Source of the DNA: Methanovulcanius yangii
GTDB taxonomy: Archaea > Halobacteriota > Methanomicrobia > Methanomicrobiales > Methanomicrobiaceae
Direction: 5' to 3'
Length of the DNA: 64,000 bases
Assembly (NCBI RefSeq): GCF_018687785.1
Contig: NZ_LTBL01000001.1
Coordinates: 2,037,780-2,101,779, forward strand
Shown: in pieces, positions 17,561 through 27,920 of the stretch
How positions within the stretch are numbered: the first letter of the stretch is position 1
How the letters are laid out: every line of letters begins with the position of its first letter
The notes under the pieces: model-generated
What the model saw: only the letters and a program-made list of their open reading frames with translations
The model's database searches: none
What the model was told of the DNA's origin: nothing
Translations under genes and position numbers: made by a program

Positions 17561-19552
17561 TTAGAGGTTCACCGACAGCTCCATGATATGCTCGCCGGGG
17601 GCCTCCTCGCCGAACCAGTAGACTTTGGTCGGATTGTCCTGGCCGGCGTTGGCCCGGTGGGCGAGCCATACCATGTTCTTCTTCGTCCCGTCGGTGCAGG
17701 TGACCGGCTTTGCCGAGATGCCGGCCTTGAGCGTGCCGTCGATCAACGTCTCGTGGAGGTCGGAGGCTCCCGCACCCCCGCTCCCTGCGACCAGTTCCCT
17801 AAACCAGTCGCGCCCGATGAGGTCGCCCTCGCCGGTGCCGATGATATCGCACGCGTTTTGGTTGATCTCGGTCACGATCCCGTCGCGCCCCAGGCCGACG
17901 ATGGCAAATCCCGAGATCGTCAGGCACTTTACGATGAACTCCGTCTGTTCAGAGAGTGCCCGGTCGAGGTAGCTGCGTTCGACATTGAGAATGTCGAGGA
18001 TTTCGTTCATGTGGACGAGGTCGCGCTCGTGCTCGACGAGCTTCTGCCGGAGGGTCGCGTTCGTCGCGGTCAGCTCCTCCTCGGCCGCCTGTCGCCGGAG
18101 GGCCACCGCCGCCTGGTCGCAGAACGCCTCCAGGAGCCGGAGGTTCTCCCCAAGAGCTTCCTCCGGCAGGCAGAAGACGACCATCCCAAAGAGCTCGCCG
18201 TCCACCACGAGCCCCTTTACATAGCATTGCATCGTGCCCGGGAGGGGATGTGCAAAGAGATGCTGGTCTTTCTGCACATCTTCTCCCGTCACCGGCCCGG
18301 TCATCTCCCCCGTCCCGAGCCGTACAAGCTGGTCGTCCGTCATCACAAGGGGTGTGCCTGATGCTACCGGCTCCACACCGGTGCTATCTCCGGCGAGGGC
18401 TGCGGTCTGCACCGCCCGGACGGTCCATGTCCCCCCGGCCGTCGTTGGCGATGCGGTGACCACGGCGGACCCGGCAGGAAGGGTCCGGCAGATGGTGCCG
18501 GTAATGTACGAAAACAGGTCGCATTCCGGGCCGAAGGATGCAATCTCGCTCGAGGTGGTCGCGAGAAACCCGAGGTCATGGATGTGCTGGCGCTGCTGTG
18601 CCGAGAGCTCCTGTTCGGTGGTGATGTCCCGGGCGATGGAGAGGATCACCTCCCTGCCGTCCATCGCAAGGAACCGGGTGTTGATCCGGAAGGGAACGGT
18701 CGCCCCCTTCCGCGTGCGCAGGTGTCGTTCGAAAGTAAAGGTCTTCCCCTCCTCGAAGGGGAAGCATTCCGGCCGTGTCCCGTCCTCTCCCTGCGAGTAG
18801 AGGTCGGCGATGCTCATACCAAGCATCTCGTTTCGGGAATAGCCGAATGCCCTGCATGCTGACTCGTTCACCTCGATAAATCTCCCCGGGATCTCCTCGG
18901 AGGCGGACGTGTGCAGAAAGATGGGCATGTGGACGCTTGCAAAGAGCGTCCGAAAGAGATCTTCGCTCTCCCTCAGGGCGATCTCCGCCCTGCGGTGTTC
19001 GGAGACATCCCGCAGGATGATGAGGGTGCCGTGGCCCCCTCCTTCGAGCACCGTCTGGATGCACCGGATGGCGAAGAAGAACTCCTCGCCGCCCTTCTCG
19101 ATGGTCACCTCAAGCGAGGCTTCCCTCCCCTCGAGGCCGCCCGTCAGAAAGGTGACCACATCGTTGGTGAGACCGGGGAGTTTGACCTCCCCTATCCGGT
19201 GTCCGATAACCTCTTCCTTGGCAAGACCTGCGAACCGGAGATACTGGTCGTTGATGAGAGCAATCGACCCCTTTGCGTCGAGAACAATGAGGTATTCCGA
19301 GAATGTGTTGATCATCGTCGCAATCGGCACCCGTGTCGCAGCCGAGTAGACCTTTGCGTTTCCGACCACCTTCATGTCAACCTGGCCCGCCACCTGGAGG
19401 ATCTCCATGTACTTTGCAACAGAGTTGCGGTTGACCTTCGTTTCCCGTGCCAAGTCCGAGATCGTCACTCCCTTGGGCCGGAATTTGATGATGGTCATCA
19501 GCCTGCCCGTAATGTCGGGATCGCGATCTCTCTCTCCTGTCTGTCCTGCCAT
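17561..19552 (-). CDS. Winged-helix PAS-PAS-GAF-PAS sensor regulator without kinase domain
   Basis: The 663-residue cytoplasmic protein begins with a winged helix (about residues 13-75; KGVTISDLARETKVNRNSVAKYM), followed by two PAS domains (about 80-190 and 200-330; the second links to the next domain through ILSIARDITTEQEL), a GAF domain (about 340-505), a coiled coil (about 505-545) and a final PAS domain (about 545-650). No histidine kinase or receiver domain is present. It probably acts as a one-component transcriptional regulator that reads redox, light or a small ligand. This is inferred from domain order. Such winged-helix-PAS chains are common in Methanomicrobiales. Confidence 0.85.
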   Translation of the reverse strand: MAGQTGERDRDPDITGRLMTIIKFRPKGVTISDLARETKVNRNSVAKYMEILQVAGQVDMKVVGNAKVYSAATRVPIATMINTFSEYLIVLDAKGSIALINDQYLRFAGLAKEEVIGHRIGEVKLPGLTNDVVTFLTGGLEGREASLEVTIEKGGEEFFFAIRCIQTVLEGGGHGTLIILRDVSEHRRAEIALRESEDLFRTLFASVHMPIFLHTSASEEIPGRFIEVNESACRAFGYSRNEMLGMSIADLYSQGEDGTRPECFPFEEGKTFTFERHLRTRKGATVPFRINTRFLAMDGREVILSIARDITTEQELSAQQRQHIHDLGFLATTSSEIASFGPECDLFSYITGTICRTLPAGSAVVTASPTTAGGTWTVRAVQTAALAGDSTGVEPVASGTPLVMTDDQLVRLGTGEMTGPVTGEDVQKDQHLFAHPLPGTMQCYVKGLVVDGELFGMVVFCLPEEALGENLRLLEAFCDQAAVALRRQAAEEELTATNATLRQKLVEHERDLVHMNEILDILNVERSYLDRALSEQTEFIVKCLTISGFAIVGLGRDGIVTEINQNACDIIGTGEGDLIGRDWFRELVAGSGGAGASDLHETLIDGTLKAGISAKPVTCTDGTKKNMVWLAHRANAGQDNPTKVYWFGEEAPGEHIMELSVNL

Positions 19553-19705
19553 TCAAACCCCCCCTGAATACAGGGTCTGCCGATGTCTCTTCGGCAAGTA
19601 AACGTGAATTGATATGATATATAAATCAATCCAAGATTTTGCGCAAAAATGGTCGAAATTTGCCAATTTTCGGGTAGTGCTACCTGAAGTGCCATGCAAA
19701 AGAGC

Positions 19706-20227
19706 CTAGCAATACCGCCTATCTCCCCGGAACCAACTGATCGTGGCAAGAGAACGGGCAAAATGCGCGTCATGCGCTCCCAGCGCCTCCTCGACGCAGG
19801 CGCATCCCGCCGGGTGGCCGATGGCACGGAGCGCCGATGCGGCGACGACGCGGTGGACCTCCTCCGGTGATTCGGCAAGAACGCCCGCAAGCGCCGCGAC
19901 CGAGCGTGCATCCCCGATCTTTCCGGCGGCCCACATGGCGGGCACGCTCCCCGGTGCAGCGCTGGAAAAGGTGGCGATGAGGCAGTCGAGGGCGGGCGTT
20001 CCCACCCGTACCAATGCCAGTGCCGCCCCCCAGCTGGCACTGGCATCGCCTTCGTTGAGCACTCTGTGGAGCGGCCCTATTGCAGGACTCCCGAGCGACC
20101 CTGCCCGGGAAATCGCCTCGAGCCTCCGGAGGATGTCTCCGGAGTGCAGGGCATGTACCAATTCGTGCACTTCCCCCGCCGGGTCTGGTCGTTCGGTGTC
20201 CGTGGCCGCTTTCCCCCCCAGGTGCAA
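19706..20227 (-). CDS. HEAT-repeat (PBS-lyase type) protein
   Basis: The 173-residue protein consists of about four or five helical HEAT-like repeats (each near 30 residues; for example WGAALALVRVGTPALDCLIATF and WAAGKIGDARSVAALAGVL). No catalytic motif is seen. Such proteins act as scaffolds or modulators. The context (behind the sensor gene, convergent with none) does not define a partner. Confidence 0.7.
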   Translation of the reverse strand: MHLGGKAATDTERPDPAGEVHELVHALHSGDILRRLEAISRAGSLGSPAIGPLHRVLNEGDASASWGAALALVRVGTPALDCLIATFSSAAPGSVPAMWAAGKIGDARSVAALAGVLAESPEEVHRVVAASALRAIGHPAGCACVEEALGAHDAHFARSLATISWFRGDRRYC

Positions 20228-20449
20228 TAGGTTCCTTATCCCCGATTATAAAAGCCAGTTTGCAAAGGAGAAGTGCATGGCACTTGAATTTCATGCCGGT
20301 GCATGATCACGCCTTTGATGCGAAAACGAGGGCCCTCCTGCATGCCGGGTGTCCCCCTCCGGCGGGAGTGCATGGCGCAGGCGTCCCCCGGGCCGCCCTT
20401 CCCCCGTCGCCGGGACGACCCTCCCTGCCGCCCGCCGCCCTCACCAATA

Positions 20450-20458
20450 CTTATATCC
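20450..20458 (+). promoter_or_regulatory. TATA box of rpoL
   Basis: CTTATATCC about 30 bases before the rpoL start codon would give a transcription start close to the ATG and a very short leader. Confidence 0.5.
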
Positions 20459-20486
20459 CATCCTTCCCCGTAGTTATAAGGTACCT

Positions 20487-20756
20487 ATGGAGATCAAGAT
20501 CATCGAGCTTGAGGCGGACAAGGTGCGCATATCCTTCGCCGGAGAGACGCACACCTACATGAACGCCCTCACCAATGAGATCCTCGCCGACCCGGCCGTC
20601 GATGTCGCGTCCTACGACTTCCGCTTCCACTTCGTCGACCCGACCCTCCTCGTCACCACGAAGGACGGCGCCGACCCGGTTGCAGCCATCATCCGGGCGG
20701 CAAAGACGATCGCCGCGGACTGCAACGACCTGATAGCACAGATAGAACAGCAGTAA
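20487..20756 (+). CDS. rpoL: DNA-directed RNA polymerase subunit L
   Basis: Archaeal RpoL (89 residues) is the Rpb11-like half of the RpoD-RpoL dimer that nucleates RNA polymerase assembly. The sequence shows the conserved HTYMNALTNEIL segment and the ASYDFRFHFVDP strand, then a helix that ends in the C-terminal coiled segment. Length matches the family. The ATG at 20487 is used. The 20349 extension is in non-coding GC-rich DNA. The gene is monocistronic, with a strong hairpin terminator after it. Confidence 0.95.
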   Translation: MEIKIIELEADKVRISFAGETHTYMNALTNEILADPAVDVASYDFRFHFVDPTLLVTTKDGADPVAAIIRAAKTIAADCNDLIAQIEQQ

Positions 20757-20760
20757 GTCC

Positions 20761-20795
20761 CCGCGGCAGCCGCCGCGGAGATGCCTCTTTTTTTT
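20761..20795 (+). terminator. Hairpin and T-tract terminator of rpoL
   Basis: CCGCGGC (20761-20767) pairs with GCCGCGG (20772-20778) around a four-base loop, and a run of eight T residues follows at 20788-20795. Confidence 0.75.
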
Positions 20796-21052
20796 ATCCG
20801 CGGGTTCGGAGCGCAAGCGCCATACGGGCCGGCACCGGGGGGCACGGGGCCCGGACACGCGGCAGGCCTGATGCCGGTGGTGGGAACCGGCCTCCATGCC
20901 TCCGGCCCGCCGGTGGGGAAAAACCCTCCTGCCCGCCCGTCCCGCGGCGAGGGAACGCTCCGCGTCCGGGCAGTGGGCGTCCGGTCCCCGGCCGGGGGAC
21001 AACGAGGGTCGGAAAAAAAAGTATGTTCGGGGAAAATCCCTGCGGATATCTC

Positions 21053-21667
21053 TTAATCGGCCCGTTCGGTGAAGGCGATGGAACCGGCGATACGGGTGAT
21101 CTTCACCTTGACCTTCTGGCCCGGCTTTGCCCCTGCCACGTACATCGTATACTTCCCTATCTTTGCGACCCCGTCGCCACGGCGTGAGAGGAACTCGATC
21201 TCGACGTCCATGATTTTGCCTTCCTCGAGCTGGCTCCCGACCGGTTCGCTTCTCACCCGGCGCTTGCGGATCGGCCGGTGGCTGCCGCAGGCATCGCAGC
21301 GGAGCAGCGTGATCCGCCCGTCCTTGACGAGCCGCGTGTCGGGCTTGCCGCACTCGGAGCAGATCACGTAGTCTTCGGTATACTTCTCGACGAGGGTGCG
21401 GATCTGTTCGATCTCGAACTTGCCGTTGAAGACCGCCCGGTTGCCGTCAATCTTGCCGGAGGTACCAAGTTCGCCGAGGAGGAACTTCATGAAGTGGTCC
21501 TGCTCACGGCGGAGCACGGAGGCGATGTCCGAGAAGTTCTCAAGGACGGTGGTTTTCCCTTCGATGAAGACCCGGGCCTGCGGGACGGTGAACCGCCCCT
21601 CGTCGCCCGAGGTCTCCGTAATATTTTCATATGCCTTGTTCAGCAACGCTTCGTACGGGTCGGTCAT
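21053..21667 (-). CDS. Translation initiation factor aIF2 subunit beta with TRAM domain
   Basis: The product (204 residues) has the aIF2-beta core with helices at the N terminus, the central alpha-beta domain ([24 protein letters not shown]) and a C4 zinc ribbon ([11 protein letters not shown] and CDACGS). The C-terminal 55 residues form a TRAM domain ([18 protein letters not shown]), which binds RNA. Fusion of the beta subunit with TRAM is known in methanogens. The ATG at 21667 starts MTDPYEALL. An upstream in-frame ATG at 21691 is possible. It is divergent from purL over a short promoter region. Confidence 0.93.
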   Translation of the reverse strand: MTDPYEALLNKAYENITETSGDEGRFTVPQARVFIEGKTTVLENFSDIASVLRREQDHFMKFLLGELGTSGKIDGNRAVFNGKFEIEQIRTLVEKYTEDYVICSECGKPDTRLVKDGRITLLRCDACGSHRPIRKRRVRSEPVGSQLEEGKIMDVEIEFLSRRGDGVAKIGKYTMYVAGAKPGQKVKVKITRIAGSIAFTERAD

Positions 21668-21789
21668 GGCTGTACCATTGGTCGTGCACACTCTTAATAG
21701 TGCTTTTAAGAGAACGACCTCCCGGCACTATATAAACTCCCTCCCTGATGCGCACCCTTATTAGTGCACGGTACCAACCATTCTGCACC
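21668..21789. promoter_or_regulatory. Divergent promoter region between aIF2-beta and purL
   Basis: About 120 bases carry an AT box TATATAA at 21728-21734 (about 25 bases before a potential start near 21755 for purL) and two related elements that both hold GTGCAC next to TTA-rich sequence (near 21680-21700 and 21752-21770). They could act as common operators for the two genes. Confidence 0.45.
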
Positions 21790-23859
21790 ATGGTATCTGC
21801 CGGGGATCTTGCCTATCTCGAGGGTCAGCTGGGGCGCACCCTCACCGACCTCGAACTCGCCTGTTTTGACAACCTCTGGAGCGAACACTGCAGTTACCGC
21901 TCCACGAAGGCACTCTTAAAGACCCTCCCCACGACCGGGGAGAACGTGCTCCTCGGGCCCGGCGACGACGCTGCGATCGTCCGCTTCTCGGAGGGCATTG
22001 CCCTTGCCATCGGCATGGAGTCGCACAACCACCCGTCCTACGTGGACCCGTATGACGGCGCGGCGACCGGGGTGGGGGGCATCGTGCGCGACATCATCTC
22101 GATGGGCGCCCGGCCCATCGCCCTGATGGACCCCCTCTACTTCGGCCCGCTCGACGACGAGAAGAACCGCTACCTCTTCGAACACGTGGTGCAGGGCATC
22201 GGGGACTACGGCAACTGCATCGGCGTCCCCGTCGTCCGCGGCGAACTCGTCTTCGACGAGGACTATGGCGGCAACCCGCTCGTCAACGTCGTCTGCGTCG
22301 GCATCGTCGACCCCGACAGCTACCTCACCGCCCGCGTGAAGAAGCCCGGCAACCGCCTCATCCTCTACGGCGCCTCCACCGGCCGCGACGGGCTGGGCGG
22401 CGCCTCCTTCGCGTCCCGCGACCTCTCCGAGGACGCGGAGGCCGAGGACCGCCCCTGCGTCCAGGTGGGCGACCCCTATACCGAAAAACTCCTCATCGAG
22501 GCGACCTTGGAGATGAAGGCGACGGGAAAGATCGTCGCCTGCCGCGACCTCGGGGCCGCGGGCCTTGCGGGCGCCTCCTCCGAGATGTCCTCCACCTTCG
22601 GCGCGAGAATCGTCGCCGACCACGTCCACCTGCGCGAACAGCGGATGAACGAGGTCGAGATCCTGCTTGCCGAGTCGCAGGAACGCATGCTCATGGAGGT
22701 CGCCCCCGAAGACGTTTCGGCGCTCACGACGATCATCGAGAAGTACGACCTCAAGTGGAGCGACATCGGCGAAGTGATCCCCGAGAACCGCTACATCGTC
22801 ACCTTCAACGGCGCAACCGTCTGCGACCTCCCCATCGACCTCCTCGTGGAAGGCGCCCTCGCCGAGACGCGCGAGGTCAGCCCGTATGAGCGCGAAACTC
22901 CCTACACCGCCCCTGCGGCCGACCTGAAGGAGGTCTGCCTGCAGGTCCTCTCCCACCCCGACATCGCACGAAAGGACTGGGTCTCCCGGCAGTACGACCA
23001 CGACGTCCAGCTGCGCACGGTCGCCGTCGGCGGCGACGCCGGTCTGCTCCGGCTCGGGGACGAGGCGCTTGTCCTCTCCTGCGGCTGCTTCCCCCGACAG
23101 ATCGCGCTACGCCCCTACGAGGGGACGGCAAACTCGGTCTACGAGAACGCGGCGAACCTCGCCTGCCTCGGGGCCGACCCGCTCTGCATCGTCAACTGCC
23201 TCAACTTCGCAAGCCCCGTCCACCCGGAGGTCTACTGGCAGCTCTCCCGTGCTGTCGCCGGCATGGGCGACATGGCCCGGGCCCTCGCGACGCCGGTCGT
23301 CGGCGGGAACGTCTCCCTGTACAACGAGAGCGACGAGTTCGACACCCAGATCAAGCCGACCCCCTCCATCGGGATGGCCGGCAAGGGGCCGCTTGTCAGA
23401 CCCGCCGCCCCCGTCGTGGGGGACACCCTCGTCCTCATCGGCGAGGCCGAACCGGCCCTCGGCGGGAGCATCCTCGACGTCGTCACCGGCTGCGGCGGCA
23501 GTGCGCCCGCGATCGCGGACATCACGCTTCTCCCGCTCGTCCGTGACCTCGCCCGCTCGGGCGTCGCCGTCACCGACATCTCGGCGGGCGGTCTCCTCGC
23601 AACGCTTGCGGGCCTTGACGACGGCTGCATGGCAACGCTCGCGGGCGACCCGTGGGAGGTGCTCTTCTCCGAGGCGCCCGGCCGGTTCCTTGCGGCCGTC
23701 GCCGACCCCGATGACCTCGGGGATCTGCCGTACACCGTCATCGGCACCGTCGGCGGCGGGGATATGGCGATGGTCATCGGGGAGACGAGGCTGTGCATTT
23801 CCGCAGGCGAACGGGACGAAGCGCTTGATTCAATACGTAGCAGGATGATGTTTGAATAG
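21790..23859 (+). CDS. purL: Phosphoribosylformylglycinamidine synthase subunit PurL
   Basis: PurL (689 residues) is the ATP-dependent synthetase subunit of FGAM synthase in purine biosynthesis, working with separate PurQ (glutaminase) and PurS. Conserved parts include [32 protein letters not shown] (catalytic His), [15 protein letters not shown] and [11 protein letters not shown]. The length is that of the small PurL type. The ATG at 21790 gives a normal N terminus, upstream of which only short non-conserved residues are found. purS and purQ are not in the window. Confidence 0.96.
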   Translation: MVSAGDLAYLEGQLGRTLTDLELACFDNLWSEHCSYRSTKALLKTLPTTGENVLLGPGDDAAIVRFSEGIALAIGMESHNHPSYVDPYDGAATGVGGIVRDIISMGARPIALMDPLYFGPLDDEKNRYLFEHVVQGIGDYGNCIGVPVVRGELVFDEDYGGNPLVNVVCVGIVDPDSYLTARVKKPGNRLILYGASTGRDGLGGASFASRDLSEDAEAEDRPCVQVGDPYTEKLLIEATLEMKATGKIVACRDLGAAGLAGASSEMSSTFGARIVADHVHLREQRMNEVEILLAESQERMLMEVAPEDVSALTTIIEKYDLKWSDIGEVIPENRYIVTFNGATVCDLPIDLLVEGALAETREVSPYERETPYTAPAADLKEVCLQVLSHPDIARKDWVSRQYDHDVQLRTVAVGGDAGLLRLGDEALVLSCGCFPRQIALRPYEGTANSVYENAANLACLGADPLCIVNCLNFASPVHPEVYWQLSRAVAGMGDMARALATPVVGGNVSLYNESDEFDTQIKPTPSIGMAGKGPLVRPAAPVVGDTLVLIGEAEPALGGSILDVVTGCGGSAPAIADITLLPLVRDLARSGVAVTDISAGGLLATLAGLDDGCMATLAGDPWEVLFSEAPGRFLAAVADPDDLGDLPYTVIGTVGGGDMAMVIGETRLCISAGERDEALDSIRSRMMFE

Positions 23860-23897
23860 AATGGGCGGATTTTCCCCGTTCCTGATGGTGGTGTGAC

Positions 23898-25217
23898 ATG
23901 ATTCGGATACTCCTGGCAGACGACGAGCCCTCCCTCCTCGAGGTGGGCAAGATCCTTCTCGAACATTCCGGGGACATCGAGGTGGTGACGGCCAAGAACG
24001 GCGACGAGGCGATGGACCTCCTCAGAAGCGAACACCTCGATGCGGTCATCTCCGACTACCAGATGCCGGGGATGGACGGCATCACGTTTCTCAAAAAGGT
24101 GCGTATCCGCTACCCGGACATGCCGTTTCTGATGTACACCGTCCTCGGCCAGGAGGACGTCGTGATAAGCGCCCTGAAAAACGGCGCCGACTATTACCTC
24201 CCCAAGGGCGACGACCCCGGCGCCGAGTTCAACGAACTCGCAACACAGGTCCGCCGGATGGTCAAGAACAACGCCCTCGAGCGTGCACTGCACGAGAGCG
24301 AGGAGCGCTACCGCTTCATCATCGAGAACTTCAACGGCATCGCCTTCGAGCGCAAGCCCGACCTCGCGGTGATCTTCGCCCACGGGGCACTCGAGCGGAT
24401 CACGGGCTACCCGGCCGAGGAGATCAATGGCAAGGAGATCTCCTGGGACATCCTCGTCCACCAGGAGGACCTCCCCCTCATCTACGATGCGATGAAGGAG
24501 GCGGAGCGCGACCCGACCCTCGCGACCGACATCGAGTACCGCATCGTCACCAAGGACGGCGAGGTGCGGTATGTGCAGGAGTTCGCCCACTACCTCCGCA
24601 AGAAGTCCGGCAAAATATACGCGGTGCAGGGCACCCTCTACGACATCACCGAGCGGCGCCAGATGACCGACCAGCTCATCGCCCAGCGCGACCTCGGCCT
24701 CGGGCTCGCCGCCGCACGGTCGCTCGGGGAGGCCCTCGACCTCTGCCTTACGACCGCCTGCAAGGTATCGGAGATGTCCTTCGGGGCCCTCTACCTCGAA
24801 AACCCGCGGACCGAGGAGTTCGAGATCGTCCGGCACACCGGCTTTTCCGACGCCTTCATCGCCTCCATCCGCTCGCTCGACAAGAGCACCCCCATCTGCC
24901 GGACCGTTGCAAAGGGCGAGTGCATCTACTCGTTCTTCGACGAGATGAAGGACTTTCTGGGCTGCGAGGTCTCCCACGCCCGCGTGCAGGTGGTCCTCGT
25001 CATCCCCATCGTCTACAACTCGTCCTCCATCGGGTTCCTTCTGCTCGGCTCCAACTACCCCGAGGAGATCTCCGACTCGTCGCTTATGTCCCTCGAGGTG
25101 ATCGCATTTCAGGCGGGCAACGCGATCGCCCGCATCTGGGTGGAGGAGATGCTCGCGGAGGGCGAGCGCAGCTCCGGCTGGGGCGACGAGATCCGCTCGA
25201 AGACGCAGGTCGACTGA
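23898..25217 (+). CDS. Response regulator with PAS and GAF domains
   Basis: The 439-residue protein has an N-terminal receiver domain: acidic pair ADDEPS near residue 8, phospho-acceptor Asp in ISDYQMPGMDG near residue 53, a Thr in MYTV and a Lys in YYLPKG. It is followed by a PAS domain (about 135-260) and a GAF domain (about 275-420). No output DNA-binding or kinase domain is present, so it may relay signals by protein contact. The cognate kinase is not obvious in the window. It starts 39 bases after purL but probably has its own function. Confidence 0.88.
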   Translation: MIRILLADDEPSLLEVGKILLEHSGDIEVVTAKNGDEAMDLLRSEHLDAVISDYQMPGMDGITFLKKVRIRYPDMPFLMYTVLGQEDVVISALKNGADYYLPKGDDPGAEFNELATQVRRMVKNNALERALHESEERYRFIIENFNGIAFERKPDLAVIFAHGALERITGYPAEEINGKEISWDILVHQEDLPLIYDAMKEAERDPTLATDIEYRIVTKDGEVRYVQEFAHYLRKKSGKIYAVQGTLYDITERRQMTDQLIAQRDLGLGLAAARSLGEALDLCLTTACKVSEMSFGALYLENPRTEEFEIVRHTGFSDAFIASIRSLDKSTPICRTVAKGECIYSFFDEMKDFLGCEVSHARVQVVLVIPIVYNSSSIGFLLLGSNYPEEISDSSLMSLEVIAFQAGNAIARIWVEEMLAEGERSSGWGDEIRSKTQVD

Positions 25218-25391
25218 TCGGGCGTCTCCCCCTTCCCGTTTTTACCGGTTCCGGTTCAAAAAGGGACGGTCTCATAGTGCCGGGCGATACCCCCGCCGGG
25301 CACTGCAATCGTTCTCTTCCGGTGGGGACGAAACCTCCGGGTGCGTCCTGCAACAGCACTTTTTATGGTCCCGACCCCCATAGGGAGGAGT

Positions 25392-26588
25392 ATGCAAGGA
25401 CGCGTCCCCCAATCCGAACTCCTCTCCCGGATGACCCGGTTCCGGACTGCGATGGACCGGGCAGACCCGGCATGGAAGCTCGCCGCCGTGGTGAGCAAGG
25501 TGAACCTCTACTACTTCACCGGGACGATGCAGGACGGGCTCCTCCTCATCCCCCGCGACGGCGGTGCCGTCTTCTGGGTCCGAAAGAGTCTCGAGCGGGC
25601 ACGAGCGGAGTCCCGGTTCGGCGACATCCGTCCGATGGGGAGCTTTCGCGATGCGGCGGCAGCAACATCCGTCCCCGCGACCGTCCACATGGAAACGGAG
25701 GTGGTCACCCTCGCCTTCCTGGACCGGTTCAAAAAGCACTTCCCCTGCACGAGCGTCCGCCCCGCCGACGGGGCGATCGCCGCCATCCGGGCGGTCAAGA
25801 GCGCCTACGAGCTCTCCCTCATGGAAGAGGCGGGCAGGATTCACCGGCACGTCCTCGAACGGCGGGTGCCGGAACTCCTCGTGGGGGGTATCAGCGAGGC
25901 GGCGTTTACGAGCTCCCTCTACCCCCTCCTCGTCGAGGAGGGCCACCACGGGACCGTCCGGTTCGGGATGTTCGACACCGAGATGCTCCTCGGGCAGGTG
26001 GGGTTCGGGGAGAGCTCCCTCTACCCGACCTGCTTCGACGGCCCCGGCGGGAGCTACGGGATGTGCGCCGCCGTCCCCCTCCTCGGGAGCCGCGAGCGGA
26101 CACTTCAGAAAGGCGATCTCGTCTTCGTCGACGTCGGCTGCGGGGTCGACGGCTACCACACGGACAAGACGATGACCTACGTCTACTGCGGCGAGCTTCC
26201 CGAGGAGGCGGTGGCGGCCCACGCCGCCTGCGTGGAGATACAGGACCAGATAGCGGCGATGCTTCGCCCCGGCATCAGCCCCGCGGAGATCTATGCAACC
26301 GTCATGGACGGCCTCGATACGGCGTTTCTCGAAAACTTCATGGGCTACGGGGGGCGGAGGGTGAAGTTCCTCGGCCACAGCATCGGGCTCCAGATCGACG
26401 AGCTCCCGGTGATCGCCCGCGGGTTTGCGGAGCCCCTGCAGGAGAACATGACCTTCGCCCTCGAGCCCAAGAAGGGCATCCCCGGCGTCGGGATGGTGGG
26501 CATCGAAAACACCTTCGTCGTCACCCCCCACGGCGGACGCTGCCTCACCGGCACCCATCCGGGCCTCATGCCGGTGTGCCGCGATTAG
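25392..26588 (+). CDS. M24-family Xaa-Pro aminopeptidase-like metallopeptidase
   Basis: The 398-residue protein has a creatinase-type N-terminal domain and a C-terminal pita-bread domain. Metal ligands are visible: Asp in FVDVGCGVD, Asp in YHTDKTMTY, His in FLGHSIGLQ, Glu in FALEPKKG and Glu in GIENTFVV. The full set suggests an active dinuclear metal peptidase. The start ATG 25392 is chosen because GGGAGGAG precedes it. A longer frame from 25341 is in the leader. It would act in the cytoplasm on peptides with Pro in position two. Confidence 0.93.
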   Translation: MQGRVPQSELLSRMTRFRTAMDRADPAWKLAAVVSKVNLYYFTGTMQDGLLLIPRDGGAVFWVRKSLERARAESRFGDIRPMGSFRDAAAATSVPATVHMETEVVTLAFLDRFKKHFPCTSVRPADGAIAAIRAVKSAYELSLMEEAGRIHRHVLERRVPELLVGGISEAAFTSSLYPLLVEEGHHGTVRFGMFDTEMLLGQVGFGESSLYPTCFDGPGGSYGMCAAVPLLGSRERTLQKGDLVFVDVGCGVDGYHTDKTMTYVYCGELPEEAVAAHAACVEIQDQIAAMLRPGISPAEIYATVMDGLDTAFLENFMGYGGRRVKFLGHSIGLQIDELPVIARGFAEPLQENMTFALEPKKGIPGVGMVGIENTFVVTPHGGRCLTGTHPGLMPVCRD

Positions 26589-26778
26589 GGGGAAGGCATC
26601 CGGAGGGGCCGTTTCCCGCTCTTCCTGCTCTTTTCGCTCTTTCCCCTGCACTCTTCATTCCGGTTTCTTTGATCCCACCGCCCCGATTCTTCCTTTCTCG
26701 TATCGCATGGCCTGCGAAGACCGTCCGGCACCTCCGGTCTGCCGGTGAATAATCTACAAAAAAGAAATGTGGTAAAAT

Positions 26779-27777
26779 TCAGTCGGCAAGGTCGCGGAAC
26801 TGCGGCATGAGCCCGCGGACCTCTTTTCCGACCTTCTCGATCTGGTGCTCCTCGCCCTGCCGCTTCAGGGAGGTGAAGACCGGGCGGCCCACCTGGTTCT
26901 CGAGCATCCACTCGCGGGTGAACTCCCCGTCCTGGATCTGCCGGAGCACTTCCTTCATCGCCACCTTCACCTCGGGGCCGATGACCTTCGGCCCGCGGGT
27001 GAGGTCGCCGAACTCCGCGGTATTGGAGATGGAGTCCCGCATCTTCGTAAACCCGCCCTCGTAGATGAGGTCGATGATGAGCTTGCACTCGTGCAGCACC
27101 TCGAGGTAGGCCATCTCAGGAGCGTACCCTGCCTCGACGAGCGTCTCGAACCCGGATTTGATGAGCGACGTCATGCCGCCGCAGAGGACCGCCTGCTCCC
27201 CGAAGAGGTCGGTCTCGGTCTCCTCCTTAAAGTCGGTCTCGAGGACGACCGCACGGGTGGCGCCGATGCCCATTGCATACGCAAGGGCGCGCGATCGTGC
27301 CTTGCCCGTGTGGTCCTGGTGGACGGCGATGAGGGCCGGGACGCCGCCGCCGTCCTCGAAGACCCTCCGCACCATGTGGCCCGGCCCCTTGGGGGCGACC
27401 ATGATCACGTCCACCGTGGGGGGGGGCACGATCTGTCCGAAGTGGATATTGAACCCGTGGGAGAACATCAGGCAGTCGTTCTCCTTCAGGTTGGGCAGGA
27501 TCGATGCCCGGTACACCGCCGCCTGTGTCTCGTCGGGGAGGAGGATCATTACTACATCCGCCATTTTAGCTGCGGTCTCGACATCGTAGACCTCGAAGCC
27601 GTCAGCGGAGGCCTTCTCCCAGGATTTCCCCGGCCGAAGACCAATGACCACGTCAAGACCCGAGTCGCGCAGGTTGAGGGCCTGGCCCCGGCCCTGTGAT
27701 CCGTAGCCGATGACAGCGATCTTGCAATCGGCAAGATCTCCAAGGTCTGCATCCGATTCGTAGTATTTCTGAATCAT
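26779..27777 (-). CDS. ilvC: Ketol-acid reductoisomerase
   Basis: IlvC (332 residues, class I) converts acetolactate and acetohydroxybutyrate in the isoleucine-valine pathway. The nucleotide-binding [11 protein letters not shown] motif near residue 25 and the loop [11 protein letters not shown], which sets NADPH or NADH preference, are visible. The magnesium-binding C-terminal domain shows [25 protein letters not shown]. An AAGGAAGTGA ribosome site precedes ATG 27777, and an AT-rich box is present near 27810-27820. It uses the same intermediate (acetolactate) as the decarboxylase at 52-53 kb, but they are not linked. Confidence 0.96.
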   Translation of the reverse strand: MIQKYYESDADLGDLADCKIAVIGYGSQGRGQALNLRDSGLDVVIGLRPGKSWEKASADGFEVYDVETAAKMADVVMILLPDETQAAVYRASILPNLKENDCLMFSHGFNIHFGQIVPPPTVDVIMVAPKGPGHMVRRVFEDGGGVPALIAVHQDHTGKARSRALAYAMGIGATRAVVLETDFKEETETDLFGEQAVLCGGMTSLIKSGFETLVEAGYAPEMAYLEVLHECKLIIDLIYEGGFTKMRDSISNTAEFGDLTRGPKVIGPEVKVAMKEVLRQIQDGEFTREWMLENQVGRPVFTSLKRQGEEHQIEKVGKEVRGLMPQFRDLAD

Positions 27778-27920
27778 TTTTCACTTCCTTTAGCCAACAG
27801 GCGTCCTTCATAAATATTATAGCATAGGATAAAAAACCTAACACTACTCAAAGGAAACGGCATGATACTGGTTGAAATTTTTCCCGAAACGAACCGTTTC
27901 CCCGAAAACTGAGGTTAACA

